From JAHEJN01 sp963787285 (lineage in GTDB: Bacteria; Actinomycetota; Acidimicrobiia; Acidimicrobiales; JAHEJN01): DNA of 64,000 nucleotides. Shown here piece by piece: positions 8,570 through 15,628 of this stretch. Numbering within the stretch: position 1 is the stretch's first letter; each line of letters starts with the position of its first letter. The stretch covers positions 434,001 to 498,000 of the forward strand of contig CAWBCM010000001.1 in the NCBI GenBank assembly GCA_963787285.1, read 5' to 3'. A model generated the notes under the pieces. That model searched no databases, had not been told where the DNA came from, and saw nothing but the letters and a program-made list of their open reading frames with translations. Position numbers and translations under genes: made by a program.

Positions 8570-8575
8570 AGGCTA
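8570..8575 (-). promoter_or_regulatory. Leaderless -10 box for DMT transporter
   Basis: TAGCCT, spacer GCGTCG (6), then GTG at 8563. Confidence 0.6.
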
Positions 8576-8588
8576 GGGCGAGGCGTGG

Positions 8589-9581
8589 TCAGCGAAACGT
8601 GAACGGGCGCAGCCCCTGCTGGATCTCGGTGAGCATGGTACGCAGCATCGTCGTGGCCGGGCCGGTCTGGCCCGTGCCCACGGTGACGATCTCACCGTCC
8701 ATGACCAGTTCACCGACGCCGCCCAGAATCGCAGCGGTACCGGCCAGGGCCATCTCGCCGGTGGGGCGGGCTGCCCACTCGCGCAGTTCGTCGATCGACA
8801 CGTCGCGCTCCTCGGCCTTCCAACCGAGCGATCGCGCCACCTGGAGCACCGAATCACGGGTCACACCGTGGAGGAACGCCTCTGAAAGCGCCGACGTGAG
8901 CACGTGCCCGTCGTCGATGAGCAGGAAGTTGGCCGCGCCGGTCTCCTCCATGAGACCGCCGGGAGCGAACAGCACCTGGTCGGCGTTCCAGTCGCGCTTG
9001 GCGGCCAGGAGGGGGCTGAGGGCCATGGCATAGTTGGCCCCGCTCTTGACCACACCGAACTGCGGAGTGGTCCGCGGATGCACGGTCTCGACGACGATGC
9101 GCAACGCGTGGGGCGGCAGGTACTCACCGACCGGGCTGGCGATCACGTAGAACGCGGCGGTCCTCGACGGCCGTCCGGCTGCGCCGATGTTGTGTTCGGT
9201 GCCGATGATGGTCGGGCGCAGATACAGCGAGCCGGGGGGCGGGGGCGTGCTGTCGGCATTGTGCTCGACGGCCAGGCTGAACAGCGTCTCGCACAGCTCG
9301 ACCGACGGCTTCGGCAGGAAGAGCCGCTCGGTGCTGTTCCGCAGCCGGGCGATGTTCTTCTCGGGTCGGAACATCTTCACCGTGTCGTCGGGCTGGCGGT
9401 GCCCCTTGAGTCCCTCGAAACACTCGCTCGAGTAGTGGAGTGCATGGGTGGCGGGCCCGAAGGACACCGAGTCGATCGGCACCACGACCGGATCACTCCA
9501 CGATTCACCGTCGAAGTACGAGATCGGCAGGCTCTCGCCGAAGACGGAGCCGAACGGTGCCTTGGTCGGATCGGTGGTCAT
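8589..9581 (-). CDS. ilvE: Branched-chain amino acid aminotransferase
   Basis: 330 aa fold-type IV PLP transaminase, last step of Leu/Ile/Val synthesis and first of their breakdown. Schiff-base Lys179 lies in VVKSGANYA; GGLMEETGAANFLL (208-221) binds the PLP phosphate and alpha-carboxylate; LYLRPTIIGTE (119-129) is the family signature loop. Length is normal. ATG at 9581 overlaps the decarboxylase stop by four bases (ATGA), so translation is coupled to the upstream PLP decarboxylase. The pairing suggests a shared amino-acid substrate route, but this is inference. Confidence 0.95.
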   Translation of the reverse strand: MTTDPTKAPFGSVFGESLPISYFDGESWSDPVVVPIDSVSFGPATHALHYSSECFEGLKGHRQPDDTVKMFRPEKNIARLRNSTERLFLPKPSVELCETLFSLAVEHNADSTPPPPGSLYLRPTIIGTEHNIGAAGRPSRTAAFYVIASPVGEYLPPHALRIVVETVHPRTTPQFGVVKSGANYAMALSPLLAAKRDWNADQVLFAPGGLMEETGAANFLLIDDGHVLTSALSEAFLHGVTRDSVLQVARSLGWKAEERDVSIDELREWAARPTGEMALAGTAAILGGVGELVMDGEIVTVGTGQTGPATTMLRTMLTEIQQGLRPFTFR

Positions 9582-11002
9582 GGCTGGCGTTCCTCTCGGG
9601 ACGTGTGCGCCTGTGCGATGGAGACGATGGCATCGAGGCTGCGCTCGACGTCGTTGCTCATTGTGGCCCAACAACTGACGCTGAGTCGCATGGCCCGTCG
9701 GCCCCGCCAGGTGGTCGGCCCGGCCCAACAGGTGCCGTCGGTCTGGATGGCGGCGATGATGGCGTCGGTTGCCGGACCGAAGTCGACCACGACCTGGTTG
9801 AGCTCCACGTCGTTCAGCACCGTGTAGCCGGCGTCGGTCAAGCCCGTGGCGAAGCGCCGGGCGTGCTCGCAGGTGCGGTCGACCAGATCGGCCAGGCCGT
9901 TGCGTCCGAGGGAGGAGAGCACGGCCCACACCTCGATGCCGCGAGCCTTCTGTGACGATTGCGGCGAGAGGTGCATCGGTTCACGGACGCCGTCGTCGGC
10001 CACGAGATAGGGGGCATCGGCGCGAGCCGCGGCCCGCAGATGGGCCGGCTCGCGCACCAGGGCGATGCCGCAGTCGTAGCTGACGTTGAGCCACTTGTGG
10101 CCGTCGGTCGCCCACGAGTCGGCCCGATCGACTCCGGCGACGAACCGCTTGCGGGTCGGGCTGGCGGCCGCCCACAGCCCGAATGCGCCATCGACATGCA
10201 CCCAGGCCCCAGCGGCGTGCGCCCATTCGATCAGCTCGGGAAACGGGTCGCTGCACCCGCTGTTCACGTTCCCGGCCTGCAGGATCACGACGGTGGGTCC
10301 GTCGACGTCGGGGAGGTCGCGGGCGACGATGCGGCCCTGCTGGTCGGTGGGGAGCAGTCGGGCCCGCGACCGGCCGAGCCCGACGAGGCCGAGTGCCTTG
10401 CTCACGGTGGTGTGGGCTTCGGCGCCGGTGATCACCTCGACTGCGGGCGCGCCGACCAGCCCGTCGGCGTGTGCATTCCACCCGGCGGCCGTGAGCACGT
10501 GGTCTCGGGCGGCGGCGAGCGCCGTGGCGCTGGCCATGGTCGCCCCGGTGACGAAGGCGCCGCCGGTCCCGCGGGGAAGGCCCAGGGCGTCGACGACCCA
10601 GTCGATGGCGATCCTGTCGACGATCGCACCGACGGGCGACATCACCGACAGTGCGTTGTTCTGGTCCCAGGCGTTGGCGAGCCATGCAGTTGCGAGCGCC
10701 GCGGGATGGGTCCCCCCGTTGACGAATCCGAAGTAGCGCGGCCCGGCCTGGGCGACGGTGGCCGGCGAACCGATGCGATCGAGTTGGTCGAGCACCGCCG
10801 ATGGCTTCGAGCCGTTGTCGGGTAGCGGGTGCTCGAGCCGGCCGAGCATCTCGAGCGCTCGGGTCGACGGCGCAACGGGGCGGGCCTCGACGGTGCGGAG
10901 GTACCGGCGGCCACGCTCGGCGGCGTCGGCGAGCAACTCGTCTCGCTCGCGCAGCCCCTCGCGCACCGAATCGTCGCTGGGTTCGGCTGTGGTGTCGATC
11001 AC
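9578..11002 (-). CDS. PLP-dependent group II (aromatic-L-amino-acid type) decarboxylase
   Basis: 474 aa. Group II decarboxylase signature with Schiff-base Lys303 in TDGHKWLN, His197 in AEAHTT stacking on PLP, and Asp271 in VHVDGAFG. The family removes the alpha-carboxyl of Trp, Tyr, DOPA, Glu or related acids; substrate not predictable here. GTG start at 11002 with AGGGAG five bases upstream, so unlike most neighbours it is a leadered mRNA. Divergent from the MocR regulator with 46 bases between, and coupled to ilvE downstream. Control by the divergent regulator is likely. Confidence 0.9.
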   Translation of the reverse strand: MIDTTAEPSDDSVREGLRERDELLADAAERGRRYLRTVEARPVAPSTRALEMLGRLEHPLPDNGSKPSAVLDQLDRIGSPATVAQAGPRYFGFVNGGTHPAALATAWLANAWDQNNALSVMSPVGAIVDRIAIDWVVDALGLPRGTGGAFVTGATMASATALAAARDHVLTAAGWNAHADGLVGAPAVEVITGAEAHTTVSKALGLVGLGRSRARLLPTDQQGRIVARDLPDVDGPTVVILQAGNVNSGCSDPFPELIEWAHAAGAWVHVDGAFGLWAAASPTRKRFVAGVDRADSWATDGHKWLNVSYDCGIALVREPAHLRAAARADAPYLVADDGVREPMHLSPQSSQKARGIEVWAVLSSLGRNGLADLVDRTCEHARRFATGLTDAGYTVLNDVELNQVVVDFGPATDAIIAAIQTDGTCWAGPTTWRGRRAMRLSVSCWATMSNDVERSLDAIVSIAQAHTSREERQP

Positions 11003-11032
11003 GGGAGCTCCCTGTCGCGGCGGTGTTCAGCG

Positions 11033-11066
11033 TGGCACAATTGGCACCATGCGCACAGTGCCAATT
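11033..11066. promoter_or_regulatory. Candidate MocR operator
   Basis: Direct repeat TGGCAC at 11033-11038 and 11042-11047, plus a perfect inverted repeat AATTGGCAC (11039-11047) and GTGCCAATT (11058-11066) with a 10-base spacer. A direct repeat plus an inverted copy is the usual architecture of MocR/PdxR-type binding sites. It covers the regulator's own -10 box and start codon and lies in the divergent region of the decarboxylase gene. Confidence 0.7.
11036..11041 (+). promoter_or_regulatory. Leaderless -10 box for MocR regulator
   Basis: CACAAT, seven-base spacer, then ATG at 11049; embedded in the operator. Confidence 0.45.
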
Positions 11067-12503
11067 GGCCATCAGTTGGCCTCCCATCGCGTCACCACCC
11101 GCCAGGTCACCGACCTGCTCGGTGACTGGGCCGGCGAGGGTCCGCTCTTTCGTTCGCTGGCCGAGAAGCTCGAGATCCTCATCGAGACCGAACGACTCCC
11201 GGCCGGCGCCGTGCTGCCCGCCGAGCGCGAGCTCGCCTCTTCCATCGCCGTGAGTCGGAATACGGTGGCCGCCGCCTACCACCGTCTCGGCGAACTGGGC
11301 CTTGCTCGCTCGCGCAGGGGATCCGGGACCGCGGTGGCGCCGCGCCGGTCCCGACCCGGCGCGCCCCACAAGATCGACGGGCTCTTCGCGGGTTCGCTCA
11401 CCGACAAGCCGCCGGAGTTCGATCTCACGCTCGCCGCGCCCGACTGCGCCCCACCCGTCGCCGACCTGCTGCGCGATCACGGCAGTCTCCTCGACTCGGT
11501 CGCACCGGGCTGGCAGAACTCACACGGGTACCACCCGGCCGGTCTGCCCAGCTTCCGAACCACCATCGCCCGGCACTACACCGAGCGCCTCGGCCTGGCC
11601 ACCGACCCCGATCAGATACTCGTGACCACCGGCGCCCAACAGGCCATCGACGTGGTCTTCGAGACGGCCGGACGTCCGGGCGGGGCGGTCGTGATCGAGG
11701 ACACCACCTTTGCCGGTGCCATCGACCTCGTGCACCGCCACGGGCTGCGCCCGGTGACGATCCCGCCCGGTGGTACCGATCTCGATCGGCTGGCGAGTGT
11801 GCTCGACACCCACAGTCCGTCGTTGGTCTACGTCTCGACGACCGTGCACAACCCCACCGGCCTCCGGTTCTCGGATCGCGCCCGCGACCGCCTGCTCGAG
11901 CTCACCGAGGAGTTTCCCGACGTGGTCTTCGTCGACGACATGGTCCTCGCTGATCTCGACCTCGGTCGCCCGTTTCCCGATCCGCACCGCCATCCTCTCG
12001 CCGCAGCACCGAACGTGGTCCATCTCGCGTCGATGTCGAAGCTGTTCTGGGGTGGTCTGCGCCTGGCGTGGATCCGCGCCGGCCGGTCGGTCATCTCCCG
12101 CTTCACCACGGCTCGGACCATCAGCGATCTGGGGAGCCCCATGCCCACGCAGGCGTTGGGTCAGGTGTTGCTCGCCGAGCACTACGACGAGGTGCGGTAC
12201 TGGCGAAATCGCCAACTTCGCTCCCAGGCGGCGGCCCTCGTGGGAGGACTGCGCAGCCGGGTGCCCGACTGGCAGATCGCCGACGTGACCGGCGGCCTCA
12301 GTCTCTGGGTGAGACTGCCGGGCGTGGATGCCGAGGTGTTCGCCTCCGAGGCACTCGAGCGGGGAGTGGCGGTGGTGCCGGGACGCCTGTTGTCACCCGA
12401 CGACACGGCCCGCAACCACGTACGCATGTCGTTCGTGCAGCCCCCCGATCGCCTCGACGCCGCGGCCGACCGTCTCGCCGACGCGTGGCGAGCGGTCACC
12501 TGA
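11049..12503 (+). CDS. MocR/GabR-type GntR-family regulator with aminotransferase domain
   Basis: 484 aa. N-terminal winged helix (~16-95) with the GntR pattern RLPAGAVLPAERELASSIAV...SRNTVAAAYHRL...SRRGSGT, a linker, then a fold-type I aminotransferase domain (~125-480) carrying HNPTG (267-271) and Schiff-base Lys331 in ASMSKLFWGG. Such proteins sense PLP or an amino acid-PLP adduct and regulate divergent genes (MocR/PdxR/GabR/YczR group). Here the target is probably the decarboxylase-ilvE unit plus itself. ATG 11049 lies inside the operator; GTG 11058 or TTG 11076 are alternative starts that would leave the operator partly upstream of the gene. Confidence 0.92.
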   Translation: MRTVPIGHQLASHRVTTRQVTDLLGDWAGEGPLFRSLAEKLEILIETERLPAGAVLPAERELASSIAVSRNTVAAAYHRLGELGLARSRRGSGTAVAPRRSRPGAPHKIDGLFAGSLTDKPPEFDLTLAAPDCAPPVADLLRDHGSLLDSVAPGWQNSHGYHPAGLPSFRTTIARHYTERLGLATDPDQILVTTGAQQAIDVVFETAGRPGGAVVIEDTTFAGAIDLVHRHGLRPVTIPPGGTDLDRLASVLDTHSPSLVYVSTTVHNPTGLRFSDRARDRLLELTEEFPDVVFVDDMVLADLDLGRPFPDPHRHPLAAAPNVVHLASMSKLFWGGLRLAWIRAGRSVISRFTTARTISDLGSPMPTQALGQVLLAEHYDEVRYWRNRQLRSQAAALVGGLRSRVPDWQIADVTGGLSLWVRLPGVDAEVFASEALERGVAVVPGRLLSPDDTARNHVRMSFVQPPDRLDAAADRLADAWRAVT

Positions 12504-12546
12504 GTTCGACCCGCCGCCCGACACGGCATCCGGCGGTCATCACTGC

Positions 12547-12552
12547 AATACT
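12547..12552 (+). promoter_or_regulatory. Leaderless extended -10 box for glycosyltransferase pair
   Basis: TGC-AATACT, seven-base spacer, ATG at 12560. The ten bases CTGCAATACT recur before the NRPS operon at 14637-14646. Confidence 0.55.
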
Positions 12553-12559
12553 CGCCGGC

Positions 12560-13483
12560 ATGGGACGGGCACGATCATCAGGAGTGCTGGGCTTCGTCGC
12601 CCCACTTCGGCATCCGGCAACGGCGTCGTCCTACGAATCGGTCTGCGACAACCTCGCCACGACCCTGCACTCGTTGGTGCGGCAGCAGACGCCCGGCTGG
12701 AGGGCCGTGATCGTCGGCAACCGTGCGCCGCACTGGCCGATGCCCGATGGGGTCGACTTCATCGAGGTCGACCTCGAGCCCACGTACACCCACCCGGCCC
12801 GGCCCTCGTCACAGAATCAGGTGACCTTCGACAAAGGCACGAAGATCGCCATCGGCATGGCGCGGCTGCGGTCGATGGGCGTCACCCACATCATGCCCTT
12901 CGACGCCGACGATCTCCTGCATCGAGGCCTGTCGGGGCTGGTTCGATCGCAACCCGAAGCCCCGGGCTGGTACTCGAATACGGGCTTCATCCACGTGCAG
13001 CGAACGCGGCTGCTGTGGAAGATCGAGCACGGATTCCATCAACGCAACGGATCGAGTCACATCATTCGCGCCGACCTCGTGCCGCTCCCCGACGACCTAC
13101 CGGAGGAACCCACTCCGCGCGTCGTCATCGAGCGCGTCGGGCCACGCATCCTGTCGATGGTCATCGGCAAGCACAGCCGTTGGACGAAGTGGGCCGCCGA
13201 CAACGGTCACCCCCTCCTCGAGCTCCCCTTTCCGTCGGCCGTCTGGGTCGTGGGCACCGGCGAGAACCAGAGTCGCGTCGCTCATCACCGCGGGCCCCGC
13301 TGCGCCATCGACCGGACCCTTGCCGAGTCCTTCGACCTGTCGAACCCGCCGTGGTCCCAGCACGTCGCGAGACGGGCCCAGACCCTTGCCCTGCGTATCG
13401 GTCGCCGACTGCCCGAACGACCGGTGCGGCTCTCGGGACGCCCGGTGGCGGAGCAGACCGCCACGCGAAAACCCGCGTCATGA
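12560..13483 (+). CDS. Putative GT-A fold glycosyltransferase
   Basis: 307 aa cytoplasmic protein. The N-terminal half resembles GT2/rhamnosyltransferase-like enzymes: VCDNLATTLHSLVRQQTPGW and VIVGN, then IMPFDADD (112-118), whose DxDD is the expected metal/nucleotide-sugar site. The remainder has WYSNTGFIHV and a late AHHRGPRC. No membrane segment is evident. The ATG has a -10 box at leaderless distance. Its stop overlaps the next glycosyltransferase by four bases (ATGA), so the two probably decorate the same acceptor (surface polysaccharide, glycolipid or natural product). Donor and acceptor unknown. Confidence 0.75.
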   Translation: MGRARSSGVLGFVAPLRHPATASSYESVCDNLATTLHSLVRQQTPGWRAVIVGNRAPHWPMPDGVDFIEVDLEPTYTHPARPSSQNQVTFDKGTKIAIGMARLRSMGVTHIMPFDADDLLHRGLSGLVRSQPEAPGWYSNTGFIHVQRTRLLWKIEHGFHQRNGSSHIIRADLVPLPDDLPEEPTPRVVIERVGPRILSMVIGKHSRWTKWAADNGHPLLELPFPSAVWVVGTGENQSRVAHHRGPRCAIDRTLAESFDLSNPPWSQHVARRAQTLALRIGRRLPERPVRLSGRPVAEQTATRKPAS

Positions 13484-14580
13484 ACGTCGGGGGTCGGCGT
13501 CTGCGAGTACTGCTCGTCTATCAGGGCTACCCGACGATCTCCCACACGTACATGCTCAACGAGGTCGATGCACTGGCCGTCGATCACGACGTCATGATCG
13601 CCGCGACCGGTCGCGCCGAGTTGCCGGCGGCGAACCACCGTCCCCACGTCCGGATCGGCGACCGGAGCGAGCTCGACGGGATCGTCTCGGAGTTCAAGCC
13701 CGACGTCATGCACGGCCACTACCTGCATCTGGCGCCGACGCTTGCCGAGCTGGGAGAACGCCACGGGATCGGGTTCACGCTTCGCTCCCACTCCTTCGAC
13801 GTGCTGAAGCACCGGACCCGACGCCGCCGCCTGCAGTACGAGACGCGGGCGGTCAACACCGACGTCTGCCTCGGCGTGCTGGCCATGCCGTTTGCCCGAC
13901 CGGTCCTCGAGGACATCGGGATCCGCCCCGACCGGCTGGTCGAGTGCTGGCCGGTCATCCGCTACGACCGGTTCTTCGATCGTTCACCCAATGGCGACGG
14001 CGTCATGAACACCGGTGCGGTGATTCCGAAGAAGCAGATGTCGGACTTCGTCGATCTGGCCTCGATGACCGATCGTCGGCTGCGTCTCTACCCGGCCGGC
14101 TTCATGGTTCGTCGCCTCGAGGCCTACAACCAGGCCCAGGGATCGCCGGTCGAGATCTGCGCCGGCGTCGAGCCCGAGGCCATGCCGGCGATCTACAAGC
14201 AACACGAGTGGCTGGTCTACACGGGGTCGTTCCGGCCGGCCACGATCGGCTGGCCCATGGCGGTGGCCGAGGCACAGGCGGCGGGCCTCGGTGTCGTCGT
14301 GCCCAATGTCCGTCCTGACCTTCGCGACTACATCGGGGAGGGCGGCTTCCTCTACGAATCGATCGCCGATGTACCCGAGATCATCTCCCAGCCCTTCCCC
14401 GACGAGCTCCGCGAGGTCGGCTTCGAGCACGCGAAGAAGTCCGGTATCGAGAACCACCTCCACCGCCTCACCGATCTCTGGGAGGCGGCCCGGCTCGACG
14501 TCTCGTCCGGTAGTCGGAAACCCTTCACCAGGTACTGGCAGGCCACCGCACCGTTGCGACTGGCGAGACGACTGACCTGA
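13480..14580 (+). CDS. GT4-type (GT-B fold) glycosyltransferase
   Basis: 366 aa. GT-B layout: N-terminal Rossmann domain (RVLLVYQGYPTISHTYMLNE, later DVMHGHYLH), hinge, and a C-terminal domain ending with the GT4 donor-site pattern around TIGWPMAVAEAQAAGLGVVV and NVRPDLRDYIGEGGFLY. Retaining enzyme expected from the family. Coupled to the GT-A gene by a 4-base overlap. Seventy-three bases separate it from the NRPS operon, which has its own promoter, so a functional link to that operon is possible but not shown. Confidence 0.82.
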   Translation: MNVGGRRLRVLLVYQGYPTISHTYMLNEVDALAVDHDVMIAATGRAELPAANHRPHVRIGDRSELDGIVSEFKPDVMHGHYLHLAPTLAELGERHGIGFTLRSHSFDVLKHRTRRRRLQYETRAVNTDVCLGVLAMPFARPVLEDIGIRPDRLVECWPVIRYDRFFDRSPNGDGVMNTGAVIPKKQMSDFVDLASMTDRRLRLYPAGFMVRRLEAYNQAQGSPVEICAGVEPEAMPAIYKQHEWLVYTGSFRPATIGWPMAVAEAQAAGLGVVVPNVRPDLRDYIGEGGFLYESIADVPEIISQPFPDELREVGFEHAKKSGIENHLHRLTDLWEAARLDVSSGSRKPFTRYWQATAPLRLARRLT

Positions 14581-14603
14581 CACCGGATTCCGGCCGCGTC
14601 GCC

Positions 14604-14615
14604 TCGCAGCTGCGA
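14604..14615. promoter_or_regulatory. Palindrome upstream of the NRPS operon promoter
   Basis: TCGCAGCTGCGA, a perfect 12-base palindrome ending 25 bases before the -10 box, near the -35 position. Possible operator; alternatively part of the 3' end of the glycosyltransferase transcript. Confidence 0.3.
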
Positions 14616-14640
14616 AGGGGCATCCCCAGCGCCTCGCTGC

Positions 14641-14646
14641 AATACT
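14641..14646 (+). promoter_or_regulatory. Leaderless extended -10 box for the NRPS operon
   Basis: TGC-AATACT, seven-base spacer TTTGGCGG-type, ATG at 14654. Shares CTGCAATACT with the promoter at 12547. Confidence 0.55.
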
Positions 14647-14653
14647 TTGGCGG

Positions 14654-15628
14654 ATGCAGCGGGCGCAACCATCGGTTCATCTCGGACCCCACTGCCCTCC
14701 TGGGGCTGGCAACGAGCTCATCCGGGCGTGGGCGCACTCCTGGGTTGGTTCTGCCGCTCTGGCCGATCTCCTCGCCCACTTCGGCGGTCCATCGCCGAGC
14801 ATCGAGGCCATCGACGACCTCTGCGGGTTCGCCTCGAGCCACTGGGACTTCCGGCATCGACCCGGCGATCCGCCGCTCGAACGCCATGAGCTCGTCGACG
14901 GATTCGCCCGCCAGCCGGCGACGGTGGGCATCGTGCTCGACTGCGCCGAGAGTCTCGGTCTGATGTCGGGTGGGCAGCATCACTCGACGGTGTACGACCA
15001 CATCGTCGTATTGGGTGGTCGGGCCATGGCCTGCATCACCCGTAGCCGCCTTGCGGCCCGGATCGTGGAGAGCGGGGTGAGCGCCCCCGAGGTCGTCGGA
15101 ATCACCGCGGCCCGGGTCCTCGACACCGACGAGCGGACCCTGCTGGCCGAACGGAATCTGTCCGGGCCGTCCACCGAGGCCGGAGCCATGACCGTTGCGA
15201 TGCACCGGATGTTCCGTCCTGAACGACGTGGCGTCGCTCCGTCGGGGAGTGAACCGGTCTCCTTCGATGTGCTCGACGGCGCCGACCGCCCCGAGCTGGT
15301 GGTGGTCGAGTCGCCCCCGCGCCGATCCGATGGTCGGCGGGCCACCACCGCAGAGTCGCTCTCGTACTGGGTCGACGAAGCCGATCTGCCGCCCGAGCGG
15401 CGGGTGCTGATCGTCACCGGCGCCATCTTCGTCCCCTACCAGGGCGTCGAGGCGCTTCGCACGCTGTCCGTGCCCCACGGCCATGGGGTCGATGTGGTGG
15501 GACTCCGGCCGCGCACCCCCCTGGCCGACCGGCGTCCGCTCGGACTCTCGGCCACCTACTACCTCCAGGAGATCGCCGCCACGCTCCACGCCATCCGGGA
15601 GCTCGACCGACTCCTCCGGGTGCCGTGA
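14654..15628 (+). CDS. Unrecognised protein, remotely DUF218/YdcF-like; first gene of the NRPS operon
   Basis: 324 aa, no signal peptide or clear membrane helix. I do not recognise it with confidence. Features that recall the DUF218/YdcF Rossmann-like fold: DHIVVLGG (~116-123) followed by an Arg-rich helix, a STEAGAM motif, and a later RRVLIVTGAIFVPYQGVEAL strand-helix with GVDVVGLRP. An N-terminal ~100-residue helical region (HSWVGSAALADLLAHFGG) is extra. The stop overlaps the NRPS GTG start by four bases (GTGA), so its product is made with the NRPS and is likely part of the same pathway. Function unknown. Confidence 0.7.
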   Translation: MQRAQPSVHLGPHCPPGAGNELIRAWAHSWVGSAALADLLAHFGGPSPSIEAIDDLCGFASSHWDFRHRPGDPPLERHELVDGFARQPATVGIVLDCAESLGLMSGGQHHSTVYDHIVVLGGRAMACITRSRLAARIVESGVSAPEVVGITAARVLDTDERTLLAERNLSGPSTEAGAMTVAMHRMFRPERRGVAPSGSEPVSFDVLDGADRPELVVVESPPRRSDGRRATTAESLSYWVDEADLPPERRVLIVTGAIFVPYQGVEALRTLSVPHGHGVDVVGLRPRTPLADRRPLGLSATYYLQEIAATLHAIRELDRLLRVP

